Assembly (NCBI GenBank): GCA_031292515.1
Contig: JARLGZ010000080.1
Coordinates: 1-64,000, forward strand
From: Puia sp.
Lineage (GTDB): Bacteria > Bacteroidota > Bacteroidia > Chitinophagales > Chitinophagaceae
Length of the DNA: 64,000 nt
Reading direction: 5' to 3'
Shown: in pieces, positions 35,258-44,099 of the stretch
Layout: each line of letters starts with the position of its first letter
Position numbering within the stretch: position 1 is the first letter of the stretch
Made by a program: the position numbers and the translations under genes
The notes under the pieces: generated by a model
Told to the model about the DNA's origin: nothing
Databases searched by the model: none
The model's input: only the letters and a program-made list of their open reading frames with translations

Positions 35258-36370
35258 GGCCACTTCATACAACTGCTCAAAATCATGCAATACCGATTTC
35301 CAATTGAACTCTTCCACGATCATTCTTTGGGCGTTTTCACGCAATTCGGCCGTTCCGCCGCCTTGTATCCGATGGTACAGACTGGATAGCGCATCGGATA
35401 CGGAAGAAGCTTCGGTCGAATTGATCACTTCTCCGCAACCATAACGACGGACTGCGTCTCCCATATTGGTTGCCTGCGTGACAAGGCTGGGAATGCCCAT
35501 CGATGCGGCTTCTAATATGGTGGCCGGCAGGTCTTCATACCGGCTGGGTTGCGCCACGACCTGCATTTGACATAGCAGGGCGAGTTTCTCCTTGCCAAAC
35601 TGCCAGTCCAGGAACCTTACCTTTCTCACGATCCCCAGTTCGACCGCCATCTTTTCCAGCTTGACCTTGCCCCTTCCGTTTCCGCTGATCCAGAGACGGG
35701 CCGAAGGCACACTCTTTTGGAAAAGAGCAAATCCCTTCATTAATGCATCCAATCCTTTTTCACGGATATCCAGGCGGCCGCAGTATCCAACCACGAAATG
35801 GCTGTTCCCGGCTGGAAGAGAAGGACTGGTCACTTCGCCTTTCTCATATCCATAGCGTATCAATACAGTCTTTTTATTGGGGCAGAGCTTTTGCATCCGG
35901 TCGGCTTCCTTTTGACCCAGACAATGGATCGTCTCCGCATATTTCCAGATCTTTCTTTCAAACAGATGCAAATAGAGGAACTTCCGCAGACGGTCCTGCT
36001 TAAGAGCGGCCCGGTCATAACTTCCGTGCGGACTGAATACATAAGGAATGCGGTACCGGCGAAGGACCTTTACCAGCGAATAAAAGGCTGGATTGAATCC
36101 GCCGTGAAGATGAAAAATAGAGTCGTTTTTCTTTTTGACGATCGCCTGCACCAGCCGCTTGTCCAGTTTTCTCGCATCGCCATGCGATTTGAACAAGAAT
36201 GTGTCATACTGAGTGCCTGGATAGTCGTGGTGAGCGGCGCGGGTAAGACCCCAGAGACTCACTCTTGCGCCTGAATTGGATTGCTGTATAGCGAGTTCGT
36301 GTACGAGTCTGCCTACCCCGGTAAGACGAGCAGGATTGATTTTGCCCATGAGGACATGAATGATCTCCAT
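35255..36370 (-). CDS. GT4-family glycosyltransferase
   Basis: A 371-residue GT-B fold transferase that moves a sugar from a nucleotide donor to a cell-surface glycan or lipid. N-terminal Rossmann half with a Gly-rich loop (INPARLTGVGRLVHELA) and HLHGGF...FSPHGSYDR; C-terminal half with VVGYCGRLDIREKGLDALMKGF and the donor-binding EX7E motif in SRYEDLPATILEAASMGIP. There is no membrane segment. It is a lone gene, not part of a recognisable capsule cluster, so acceptor and sugar are unknown. Confidence 0.88.
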   Translation of the reverse strand: MEIIHVLMGKINPARLTGVGRLVHELAIQQSNSGARVSLWGLTRAAHHDYPGTQYDTFLFKSHGDARKLDKRLVQAIVKKKNDSIFHLHGGFNPAFYSLVKVLRRYRIPYVFSPHGSYDRAALKQDRLRKFLYLHLFERKIWKYAETIHCLGQKEADRMQKLCPNKKTVLIRYGYEKGEVTSPSLPAGNSHFVVGYCGRLDIREKGLDALMKGFALFQKSVPSARLWISGNGRGKVKLEKMAVELGIVRKVRFLDWQFGKEKLALLCQMQVVAQPSRYEDLPATILEAASMGIPSLVTQATNMGDAVRRYGCGEVINSTEASSVSDALSSLYHRIQGGGTAELRENAQRMIVEEFNWKSVLHDFEQLYEVA

Positions 36371-36567
36371 TTTTTTGTAGGATTTTGGATTGGTTCCGGA
36401 AAAGAGTTTAGTTGCTGGTTTGCGGAGGTGGTTTGTTAGTTAACGGCGATTGGTTAAGAGATGGGATTTCTATTCTTCTGTTAAACAGAAAAATATAGAA
36501 TTTATTGCTTATTTGATAGGTATTAACATTTATAAATTTTATAAATATTTGATAATTAATATATAAA

Positions 36568-36636
36568 ATGATTAAAATTGGGAGATATACGAGGCGGGGG
36601 AGAAGGTTTTTTGTATTTAAATCCAAAAAGCCCTAA
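36568..36636 (+). CDS. Possible 22-residue basic peptide
   Basis: ATG after an A-rich leader; the product is MIKIGRYTRRGRRFFVFKSK followed by KP, strongly basic. It is followed 55 bp later by a rho-independent terminator that no other plus-strand gene explains. It could be a small protein, or the stretch may be a non-coding RNA. There is no family match in my knowledge. Confidence 0.25.
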   Translation: MIKIGRYTRRGRRFFVFKSKKP

Positions 36637-36690
36637 ATTCATTCTTTAATAGGATAAGGTTTAATGGTTAATGGTATTTGATTAGAGCGT

Positions 36691-36717
36691 CCCCCCGTTA
36701 TGCGGGGGGATTTTTTT
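36691..36717 (+). terminator. Strong rho-independent terminator
   Basis: CCCCCC-GTTATGC-GGGGGG followed by ATTTTTTT. Its only plausible plus-strand client is a transcript from 36480-36690. Confidence 0.8.
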
Positions 36718-36789
36718 ATGCGATGGTGGTTTAATAGTCGCCCCTTCCGGATATTACTTTTCTACCTGTTTATCCTTTTTACCACAACG

Positions 36790-36960
36790 ATGGCCGGCGA
36801 CAGTACAAGCGATAACCGGCGACGACAAAAACAATGATCGACAGAGACAAAAACAATGATCTGAAGAGCAAAGACAGTGACCGGCAGAGGCAAGGACTAT
36901 GACCGGCGGAGACAAAACGAATAACGGGATAAGGGTCCTTTGTGCGGCCGGTGAGGGCGG
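36790..36960. repeat. Degenerate 21-22-bp tandem array
   Basis: Units such as GACAAAAACAATGATCGACA and its variants (GACAAAAACAATGATCTGAA, GGCAAGGACTATGACCGGCG) recur about seven times. It is not next to a gene end. Confidence 0.65.
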
Positions 36961-37174
36961 CGGTATTAACCAATAGGGGTGAAGGTTAGTCAAAATAAAT
37001 CAACGGCTATTTCGTTTTAGGGCTGTCGCACGATGATTTTGTTGTTCAAAAAAGCTATATTTATCGTAGAAATATTCCCGGTCCATTCCCTAACAGATCA
37101 CACATTTTCCATCATTGAAGGAATATTTTTATTTTCCGGGTCTGATTAGTTGAATTTTTTTGGGATTTATCAAA

Positions 37175-39067
37175 ATGACTCCCCAAATGCAAAAATTTAA
37201 CGAGGAGCTTACTATCCTGACGGTGGAAGATAATCCAAGTGATCTATATCTGCTGGAGCATCTGCTAAAAGGATCCGCGCTCGGAATAAAAGGGCTTTTT
37301 TCATCCGACAGGGTCACGGAAGCTTTCGGGATCCTCGAGACCGAAGAGATCGATATCGTTTTACTGGATCTCTCTTTGCCCGACAGTTGTGGCATCCAAA
37401 CCTTTCTGAGCATCAGACCGGCGGTCCGGGACATTCCCGTCATTATACTGACAGGCCTGCAGGATACCAGCGTAGCCCTGGAAGCCATAAAAGAGGGCGC
37501 GCAGGACTATCTTGTCAAGGGGGAATTCAATGAGAACCTGCTCGTAAAATCCATACAATACAGCATTGAAAGGAAGCGTAACCTCGTACGCCTATGGGAA
37601 AGTAATGAAAGGTTCAATGTGGTGACAAAAGTCACAAACGATGCCATCTGGGATTGGGACCTTCTCACCGGTAAAATGTTCCTTGTCGGCGATGCCTTCA
37701 AGCGAATATTCGGCTATGATGTCGTAGATGCGGTAGGCCCGGAAGATCTCTGGGAAAGTTCCCTGCACCCCGACGACCGGGCACGCGTGATGGAGAAACT
37801 CGGGAAGGTCATAAAAGACGGCGGCGTCATCTCCTGGGATGACGAATACCGGCTCAAAAAGAGTAACGGCGAATATGCCTATGTGCATGACCGTGGATAT
37901 ATCACCTATGATCCCGTAAACCGGAAACCGGTCCGTATGATCGGAGCTATGCAGGATATCACAGCCAGGAAAAAGGCGGAGGATATCATCCTGGCGTCGG
38001 AGGAGAAATACCGGCAGGTCTTCTATAAGAACCCTTACCCGGCCTGGATCTACGATATCGACACCCTGAATATACTGGAAGTCAATGATTCCGCCATCCG
38101 GAAATACGGGTTTGACAAGGCCGAATTCCTTCGCCTGACCATGAAAGACCTGCATTCTCCGGAGGATGCCGTCGAGTTCCTGCAGGCATTAGGCTCTCCT
38201 GAAACCCTGGAAAGTTCCGCGGACCCCGTCGGCTCCGGCATACTCCCCGGCCCGGAAAGGAAACTCTGGCGGCATTACAACAAAGAGGGATCCGTGATGA
38301 TCGTCGAGATCACCTCTCACCAGATAGACTATTTTGGGAAAAAAGCCATGCAGGTCATTGTGAACGACCTGACGGAACGGATAAGGCTTGAAAAAGAATT
38401 GTCCATGCAGCAGAAATTGAGACAGCAACAGATCACGGGCCTGGTGCTGAATGCCCAGGAGAAGGAAAGGGCAGGCCTGGGAAAGGAGTTGCACGACAAT
38501 ATAAACCAGATACTGGCCACCTCGAAACTATACCTCGACCTTGCCATCGAGGAAGAGGATCCCCGGATGGAACTGCTGGTGAAAAGCCGTCGCAATATTT
38601 CGATGGCTATCGAAGAGATCCGGAAACTGTCTAAAGAACTGATATCTTCCAGCCTCAGCGACCTGGGGCTGATCCAGTCCATCAGGGAACTCATCCGTAA
38701 TATCCGGTCCGCAAAAAAAATGAAGATCAAACTAAGTCTGAAGGGGGTAAAGGAGGAATTGCTGAAAGAAGAGGAGAAGATTACGATTTACCGTATCATC
38801 CAGGAGCAGTTGAACAACATCTTAAAACATGCTTTTGCCTCCTCCGTCGTCATCGAACTTTACCGCACCGCGGGAGAACTTTACCTGAGTGTAAAAGATG
38901 ACGGCAGAGGCTTCGATACCAGGGTACGCCGGAAAGGCATCGGCATCTCCAATATCATCAGCCGGGCGGGATTGTGCAACGGCCGGGTGGAAATCGAATC
39001 CGCTCCCGGCAAAGGATGCCGCATTGAAGTGATCCTGCCGGTGAAGGACCAGCTCGTCAACAGATAG
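37175..39067 (+). CDS. Hybrid sensor kinase: receiver-PAS-PAS-HisKA_3-HATPase
   Basis: A soluble signalling protein of 630 residues. Counting from a TTG five codons upstream of the chosen ATG, there is an N-terminal receiver with phosphoacceptor D70 (IVLLDLSLPD), two PAS domains (about 150-270 and 280-405), a NarL-type dimerisation domain with phosphohistidine H445 (ERAGLGKELHDNINQIL) and a C-terminal ATPase (DDGRGFD; RRKGIGISNI). The ATG at 37175 is preferred over that TTG. No membrane segment. It is followed by a single-domain response regulator. HisKA_3 kinases normally pair with LuxR-type regulators, none of which is nearby. Confidence 0.9.
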   Translation: MTPQMQKFNEELTILTVEDNPSDLYLLEHLLKGSALGIKGLFSSDRVTEAFGILETEEIDIVLLDLSLPDSCGIQTFLSIRPAVRDIPVIILTGLQDTSVALEAIKEGAQDYLVKGEFNENLLVKSIQYSIERKRNLVRLWESNERFNVVTKVTNDAIWDWDLLTGKMFLVGDAFKRIFGYDVVDAVGPEDLWESSLHPDDRARVMEKLGKVIKDGGVISWDDEYRLKKSNGEYAYVHDRGYITYDPVNRKPVRMIGAMQDITARKKAEDIILASEEKYRQVFYKNPYPAWIYDIDTLNILEVNDSAIRKYGFDKAEFLRLTMKDLHSPEDAVEFLQALGSPETLESSADPVGSGILPGPERKLWRHYNKEGSVMIVEITSHQIDYFGKKAMQVIVNDLTERIRLEKELSMQQKLRQQQITGLVLNAQEKERAGLGKELHDNINQILATSKLYLDLAIEEEDPRMELLVKSRRNISMAIEEIRKLSKELISSSLSDLGLIQSIRELIRNIRSAKKMKIKLSLKGVKEELLKEEEKITIYRIIQEQLNNILKHAFASSVVIELYRTAGELYLSVKDDGRGFDTRVRRKGIGISNIISRAGLCNGRVEIESAPGKGCRIEVILPVKDQLVNR

Positions 39068-39157
39068 CTCGCGACAGACAGATCGCGAACAGACAGATTG
39101 TTAACAGATAGATCGTTATCGATAAATCAATCGATAAATCAATCAATAAATAAGTCG
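39051..39157 (+). repeat. 14-15-bp tandem array containing the kinase stop codon
   Basis: Units AGCTCGTCAACAGAT, AGCTCGCGACAGAC, AGATCGCGAACAGAC, AGATTGTTAACAGAT, AGATCGTTATCGAT and then shortened AAATCAATCGAT forms. The first unit covers the last codons; the unit junction (T-AG) is the TAG stop at 39065-39067. Confidence 0.85.
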
Positions 39158-39186
39158 ACCGCATATAAATAACCAATCGCACCGGT

Positions 39187-39606
39187 ATGCAAAAGAAACT
39201 GTCATGCATCTTGCTCATCGACGATGACGAGCCAACCAATTTTATCAATCGGATGATTATCGAAGAAGTCGGTTGTGCCGGAGAGGTAAAGATCATGCAG
39301 GGGGGCAGGGAAGCACTCGATTATCTTAGTCATTGCGGGGAATCGGCAGGAGGCTATCCCTGTCCTGACCTGATTCTGCTGGATGTGAATATGCCGGCCA
39401 TGGATGGCTGGGAATTCCTTGCACAGTACAAGGAGCTTTCAAATACGCAGAAAGCCGAGATTGTGGTGGTCATGCTGACTACCTCCCTGAATCCGGATGA
39501 CCAGATCCGGGCAGAAAGGATTCCCGAGATTTCAGGATTCAGAAACAAACCGCTGAACGCCGACATGCTGAGACAAATCATCACAGACTTTTTCGGCGTT
39601 TGCTAA
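39187..39606 (+). CDS. Single-domain response regulator (CheY-like)
   Basis: A 139-residue receiver with acidic residues D12-D14, phosphoacceptor D66 (DLILLDVNMPAMDGWEFL), T98 (VVMLTTSLNP) and K112-type lysine (FRNKPLN). No output domain. It follows the hybrid kinase by 120 bp, most of which is repeat array, and may act as its phosphate acceptor or shuttle. Confidence 0.9.
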   Translation: MQKKLSCILLIDDDEPTNFINRMIIEEVGCAGEVKIMQGGREALDYLSHCGESAGGYPCPDLILLDVNMPAMDGWEFLAQYKELSNTQKAEIVVVMLTTSLNPDDQIRAERIPEISGFRNKPLNADMLRQIITDFFGVC

Positions 39607-39637
39607 AACGAGCGGGGCTCAGCATGGGAGACGCTGA

Positions 39638-39841
39638 TCACAACAGGTTATTATCCTTCTTCCTGTGAAGAATGCAGAAAGGATACTTCTTTGCCATTTC
39701 ATTCAGTCGTTGCAACGTCTCGTCGTCGGGAGGAACAGGGGCTTTCGCCTGCATTTTTTTTGTCCTGGGATAGTGTATGATCCTTACGGATGAGAATCCG
39801 GGTGCGCCATTGGCTGGATCCGTGGTAACGGGAGGCTTCAT
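39638..39841 (-). CDS. Possible small protein, 67 aa
   Basis: The reading MKPPVTTDPANGAPGFSSVR... ends YPFCILHRKKDNNLL. It is soluble, Pro-rich at the N-terminus and helical at ETLQRLNEMAKKYPF. The composition looks protein-like and the gene would fill an otherwise empty stretch, but no family was recognised. The stop lies 31 bp from the convergent regulator gene. Confidence 0.35.
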   Translation of the reverse strand: MKPPVTTDPANGAPGFSSVRIIHYPRTKKMQAKAPVPPDDETLQRLNEMAKKYPFCILHRKKDNNLL

Positions 39842-40128
39842 GTGATATAGGTTGATAATGAATAGAATCAAAATTCTTCAAGGGAGTAACGGAATAGGGA
39901 GGGGCGGACTATGACAAGCGGCAGTATGATTCCAGACTACTGGTCTCTATACTAAAGTTAATATGTATATCTATGAAATCCTAATTGTTCTGCAGGTTTT
40001 TTTTGTACGTCTTTCCCCGCCTCATCCCCCTTCTCCGGAACGGGAAGTCGAAGGCCGATCGGATAGCAGGTCGAAAACGGTTGCGTAAAAAAGGCCGGTT
40101 ACTAAAGCTGTTTTCTTAAGTTTGAGCC

Positions 40129-41325
40129 ATGAATAAAAAGACCGAAGATAAAAATTACCTGATGCGCCAGACCATGCGTTGGTTTGGCCCTTCTGACCCT
40201 GTCCGGCTCAGCGATATCCGGCAGGCCGGGTGCTCCGGCGTTGTAACGGCCCTTCATCATATCCCCAACGGAGAACCCTGGTCCCGGGAAGAAATCCTGC
40301 AAAGACGGGGGATCATTGAAGACGCGGGGCTGACCTGGGACGTCGTGGAGAGCGTACCCGTCCATGAGTCCATTAAGACCCGGACCGGCCGCTATGCGGA
40401 ATATGTCCGGAATTACGGCGAGACCCTCCGCAACCTCTCGGCCTGCGGCATTCACACCGTCACTTATAATTTTATGCCGGTTCTCGACTGGACCCGCACC
40501 GACCTGTCTTACCCCGTCGCCGACGGCTCACTCGCATTGCGTTTTGAAAAAGCGGCTTTTATAGCATTTGACCTCTTCATCCTGCAACGGAAGGATGCGG
40601 AAAAAGAGTATACGACCGCCGAACTGAAAAGAGCCGAACTTCGTTGGGAGCAGATGTCCGGGGAAGAGCGGCTCCGGTTGCAGCGGAATATCATCGCCGG
40701 CCTGCCCGGCAGCGAAGAAAGCTTTACGATCGACCAGTTCCGTTCCATACTGGATACCTATCAGGGGATCGACGCCGCGAAATTGAGGGCTCACCTGGTC
40801 GGCTTCCTGCGGGAGATCATGCCCGTCGCCGAAGAGGCCGGTATCAAAATGGTCGTCCACCCCGACGACCCGCCCGATCCGATCCTGGGGCTGCCGCGGG
40901 TCGTAAGTACCGCATCCGATGTCAGGGCATTGTTTGAGGCGGTCCCCTCGGACGCCAACGGCCTGTGTTTCTGCACGGGTTCCTTCGGGGTCAGGGCCGA
41001 CAACGAGTTGCCGGAAATGGTCAGGCTGTTCGGAGACCGGATTCATTTTGTGCACCTGAGAAGCACCCGGCGGAATGAACAAGGCGATTTTTTTGAAGAC
41101 AATCACCTCGAAGGCGATGTCGATATGTACAATGTCATAAAAGAACTGCTCGGGATTATGAAGACCCGGAAGGTCTCGGTCCCGATGCGTCCCGACCACG
41201 GACACCAAATGCTCGATGACCTGGACAAGAAGACCAATCCCGGTTATTCCGGCATCGGAAGGTTGCGGGGACTGGCCGAATTGCGCGGGCTGGAGATGGG
41301 TATTCACAGATCCTCATACGTGTGA
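40129..41325 (+). CDS. uxuA: Mannonate dehydratase
   Basis: UxuA converts D-mannonate to 2-keto-3-deoxygluconate in hexuronate breakdown. This 398-residue protein has family blocks [82 protein letters not shown] and [11 protein letters not shown], which supply the metal ligands. It is cytoplasmic. It lies upstream of uxaC on the same strand, so two steps of glucuronate catabolism are together. Its stop codon lies in the first unit of a 15-bp tandem array. Confidence 0.95.
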   Translation: MNKKTEDKNYLMRQTMRWFGPSDPVRLSDIRQAGCSGVVTALHHIPNGEPWSREEILQRRGIIEDAGLTWDVVESVPVHESIKTRTGRYAEYVRNYGETLRNLSACGIHTVTYNFMPVLDWTRTDLSYPVADGSLALRFEKAAFIAFDLFILQRKDAEKEYTTAELKRAELRWEQMSGEERLRLQRNIIAGLPGSEESFTIDQFRSILDTYQGIDAAKLRAHLVGFLREIMPVAEEAGIKMVVHPDDPPDPILGLPRVVSTASDVRALFEAVPSDANGLCFCTGSFGVRADNELPEMVRLFGDRIHFVHLRSTRRNEQGDFFEDNHLEGDVDMYNVIKELLGIMKTRKVSVPMRPDHGHQMLDDLDKKTNPGYSGIGRLRGLAELRGLEMGIHRSSYV

Positions 41326-41390
41326 ACCCTATACGTTTGAGCTCCATACGTTTGAGACCCTTACGTTTGAGATCCTTACGTTTGAGACCT
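41316..41390 (+). repeat. 15-bp tandem array containing the uxuA stop codon
   Basis: Five exact-length units: ATACGTGTGAACCCT, ATACGTTTGAGCTCC, ATACGTTTGAGACCC, TTACGTTTGAGATCC, TTACGTTTGAGACCT. The first contains the last codons TAC GTG and the TGA stop of uxuA. Because 15 is a multiple of three, each unit repeats an in-frame TGA. Confidence 0.9.
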
Positions 41391-41455
41391 AATGCCGTAT
41401 TGATAGGCCCACCCTGCCTCCCAAAATTGCGACCCATTAAAAAAAACAGAAACGG

Positions 41456-42853
41456 ATGAGAAAATTCCTGGACGAAGACTTCCTGTTGACCGGAAAAACC
41501 GCGCAGCGCCTGTATCACGAATTTGCGAAGGACATGCCGGTGATAGACTATCATTGCCACCTGCCGCCTGATCAGATTGCAACGGACAGGGTATTCGAAA
41601 ACCTTACAAAGGCATGGCTGGATGGAGACCATTATAAATGGCGTGCCATGCGTGCCAATGGCATCGGGGAGAAATATTGCACAGGTACCGCCGATGACCG
41701 TGAAAAGTTCAGCCAGTGGGCGGCGACGGTGCCTTACACCCTGCGCAACCCCCTCTATCACTGGACCCACCTGGAATTGCAGCGATATTTCGATATTGAC
41801 GAAATCCTGAATCCCGCCAGCGCCGGAAGGATCTACGACACCTGCAACGAACGGCTTCAATCTCCCGGTTACTCCGTCCTCGGTCTTCTTCGCAAAATGA
41901 AGGTGGAACTGATCTGTACGACAGACGACCCACTGGATTCACTCGAGTGGCACCGGACCATCGCCAGGCAAGGATCCATCAGGGTCCTGCCCGCCTTCCG
42001 CCCCGATAAGGCGATGAACGTCGAAGACCCGGCTGTCTTTAACGGGTATGTCGATCAGTTGGAATCGGTCTCCGGTTTGGCCATCGGAAGCTATGAAGAA
42101 TTCCTGGCGGCGTTAAAAAAAAGACATGACTTCTTCGCCGAAAATGGCTGCACCCTTTCCGATCACGGGCTGGAGCATATCGATGCGGAAACCTATACTC
42201 ACCGGGAATTGCAGGATGTTTTTAACAAGATCCGCTCGGGCAGGGAACTCAGTCAACCCGAAAAGGCTGTATTCAGATCCGCCATGCTGGTGGAACTGGC
42301 TGTCTGGGACTGGGAGAAAGGCTGGGTCCAGCAATTCCATATCGGGGCCCTTCGCAACAACAACACCCGGGCGATGAGATCCCTGGGCCCGGACACGGGA
42401 TGGGACTCCATCGGTGACTTTTCACAGGCCAGGTCGCTTTCCCGTTTTCTCAACAGGCTGGATACCGATGACAAGCTGGCAAAGACCATCCTTTATAATC
42501 TCAATCCCGCGGATAATGAATTGATGGCCTCGATGATCGGGAATTTTAATGACGGGTCCGTCGCCGGCAAAATCCAGTATGGTTCGGCCTGGTGGTTTCT
42601 CGATCAGAAAGACGGGATGACACGACAGCTCAACGCCTTGTCCAATATGGGGCTTTTGACTCGCTTCGTCGGCATGCTTACGGATTCCAGGAGTTTTTTG
42701 TCCTATCCCCGGCACGAATATTTCAGGCGGATCCTATGCAATCTTTTCGGCGAAGAGGTGGATCAGGGCGAATTGCCCTCGGACATCGGGCGGATCGGTC
42801 AGGTGATAAAGGATATCTGCTACCATAACGCACGTAACTATTTTGGATGGTAG
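41456..42853 (+). CDS. uxaC: Glucuronate (uronate) isomerase
   Basis: UxaC isomerises D-glucuronate to D-fructuronate, or galacturonate to tagaturonate. It is a 465-residue TIM-barrel metal enzyme of the amidohydrolase superfamily with the metal-binding HxH (DYHCHLPPDQIA, H33 and H35), CTTDDPLDSLEWH and the C-terminal RHEYFRRILCNLFGEEVDQG. It lies 130 bp downstream of uxuA, part of that gap being the tandem array. The mannonate oxidoreductase (uxuB) that should connect the two steps is not in the window. Confidence 0.95.
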   Translation: MRKFLDEDFLLTGKTAQRLYHEFAKDMPVIDYHCHLPPDQIATDRVFENLTKAWLDGDHYKWRAMRANGIGEKYCTGTADDREKFSQWAATVPYTLRNPLYHWTHLELQRYFDIDEILNPASAGRIYDTCNERLQSPGYSVLGLLRKMKVELICTTDDPLDSLEWHRTIARQGSIRVLPAFRPDKAMNVEDPAVFNGYVDQLESVSGLAIGSYEEFLAALKKRHDFFAENGCTLSDHGLEHIDAETYTHRELQDVFNKIRSGRELSQPEKAVFRSAMLVELAVWDWEKGWVQQFHIGALRNNNTRAMRSLGPDTGWDSIGDFSQARSLSRFLNRLDTDDKLAKTILYNLNPADNELMASMIGNFNDGSVAGKIQYGSAWWFLDQKDGMTRQLNALSNMGLLTRFVGMLTDSRSFLSYPRHEYFRRILCNLFGEEVDQGELPSDIGRIGQVIKDICYHNARNYFGW

Positions 42854-42883
42854 GAACAACCCGCGACAGGGCGAGCGGGGATT

Positions 42884-42902
42884 CGATTTTTGTCGAAAAT
42901 CG
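42884..42902. other. Small inverted repeat after uxaC
   Basis: CGATTTT-TGTCG-AAAATCG forms a 7-bp stem. It may be an operator or a weak terminator; it has no T run. Confidence 0.3.
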
Positions 42903-42918
42903 CATAAATTGATGATAG

Positions 42919-42932
42919 CTAAAACGATTTAG
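42919..42932. promoter_or_regulatory. Possible LacI-type operator upstream of the regulator gene
   Basis: CTAAAACGATTTAG is a near-perfect palindrome with a central CG, as usual for LacI-family sites. It lies about 140 bp upstream of the LacI gene at 43070, which suggests autoregulation or control of a hexuronate gene. Confidence 0.4.
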
Positions 42933-43069
42933 TTCATTATCTTTATAGGAGACTGGGAAAATTGATAAACAGATCGGATACTGCAAGATAGGAAACATAG
43001 ATATTGGAAAAGAAGATAATTTGTTTGACAACCCTGTTTGTCTTTTGATCAAGTCTTAATCAATTTCTG

Positions 43070-44098
43070 ATGAAGAAGGTTTCCATTAGCGATATTGCGC
43101 GGAAGGCGGGCGTATCTGTTTCCACCGTCTCGTTTGTGATGAACGATAAGGCCGTGAAGATGAGGATCAGCCAGGAAGTGATCCAAAGGGTGGAAAGAAT
43201 AGCCCGGGAGATGGGGTATCACCCGAATCAACTGGCGAGGGGGCTGCGTACCGGGAAAACAAAGACGATCGGTCTGATCGTTGAAAATATCTCCAATACC
43301 TTTTTTGCGATCCTGGCCAAGACGATCGAGGACGAGGCAAAAAAGTTCGACTATAAAGTAGTGTATTGCAGTACCGACAATGACGCGGTCAAGGCCCGGG
43401 AGCTGATCAATATGCTGTCTCAAAGACAGGTCGACGGGTACATCATCACACCCACGGAAGAACTCCTGGAAGACATCAGGAAACTGCAGGCTGACAATAA
43501 GCCGGTCATCCTCATCGACCGGTATTTCCCCGATCACAAAGAAATCCCGTATGTATTGGTGGATAACTATGCGGGAGTCACCGAGGGTATGCAATACCTG
43601 ATCGGCAAAGGCTACCGGAAGATCGCGCTGGTGTCTATCGAAGTAGACATGGCTCATATGAATGACCGCCTGCGGGCGTATTACGATGTCCTGGGAATGC
43701 ATGGGATCGGCGCCGACGAGATCACCCTGAAGTTGATCCCTTACGGATATGATGAGCGCTCGGCCTTACAGGAGATCATCGACCTCTTAACGGAAAGAAA
43801 GGACAAGATCGATGCCGTATTTTTCCTGACAAATTATCTGGGCGTGTTGGGGATCGAGGCAATCAAAAGACTGGATATTAAGGTCCCTTCGGAGATGGCC
43901 GTTCTCTGTTTCGACGATAACGACATATTCAGGCTGTACACCCCCGGCATATCCGTTATCCGGCAGCCGGTTCGGGAGATCGGGCAACGGGCGATACTAG
44001 GCCTGATGGAACGGCTGAAGCCGGCGAATGGGAATGGAGCCCACGAACCTATAAACATCAAATTACCCGCCGAACTCGTCCGCCGCGAATCTATCTGA
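43070..44098 (+). CDS. LacI-family transcriptional regulator (1)
   Basis: The 342-residue repressor-type protein has an N-terminal LacI HTH (VSISDIARKAGVSVSTVSFVMNDKAVKMRISQEVIQRVERIAREMGYHPNQLARGLRTGKT) and a periplasmic-binding-like effector domain (TIGLIVENISNTFFAILAKTIEDEAKKF...AVLCFDDNDIFRLYTPGISVIRQP). It follows uxaC by 216 bp and probably controls the hexuronate genes; the effector is inferred. It converges with a second LacI gene, the stops being one base apart. Confidence 0.9.
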   Translation: MKKVSISDIARKAGVSVSTVSFVMNDKAVKMRISQEVIQRVERIAREMGYHPNQLARGLRTGKTKTIGLIVENISNTFFAILAKTIEDEAKKFDYKVVYCSTDNDAVKARELINMLSQRQVDGYIITPTEELLEDIRKLQADNKPVILIDRYFPDHKEIPYVLVDNYAGVTEGMQYLIGKGYRKIALVSIEVDMAHMNDRLRAYYDVLGMHGIGADEITLKLIPYGYDERSALQEIIDLLTERKDKIDAVFFLTNYLGVLGIEAIKRLDIKVPSEMAVLCFDDNDIFRLYTPGISVIRQPVREIGQRAILGLMERLKPANGNGAHEPINIKLPAELVRRESI

Positions 44099-44099
44099 G

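Larger units (their letters stand above)
36371..37174. other. 800-bp intergenic region with a small ORF, a terminator and a repeat tract
   Basis: The very AT-rich stretch 36480-36570 is followed by a possible 22-codon ORF, a strong plus-strand terminator at 36691-36717, and a degenerate array at about 36790-36960. No larger gene was recognised. The sequence 37000-37174 presumably holds the promoter of the kinase gene. Confidence 0.5.

Noticed and set aside
40060-40100. GAAAACGGTTGC near uxuA as a LacI operator
   Set aside because: Only partly symmetric and no second copy was found; it could equally be chance.
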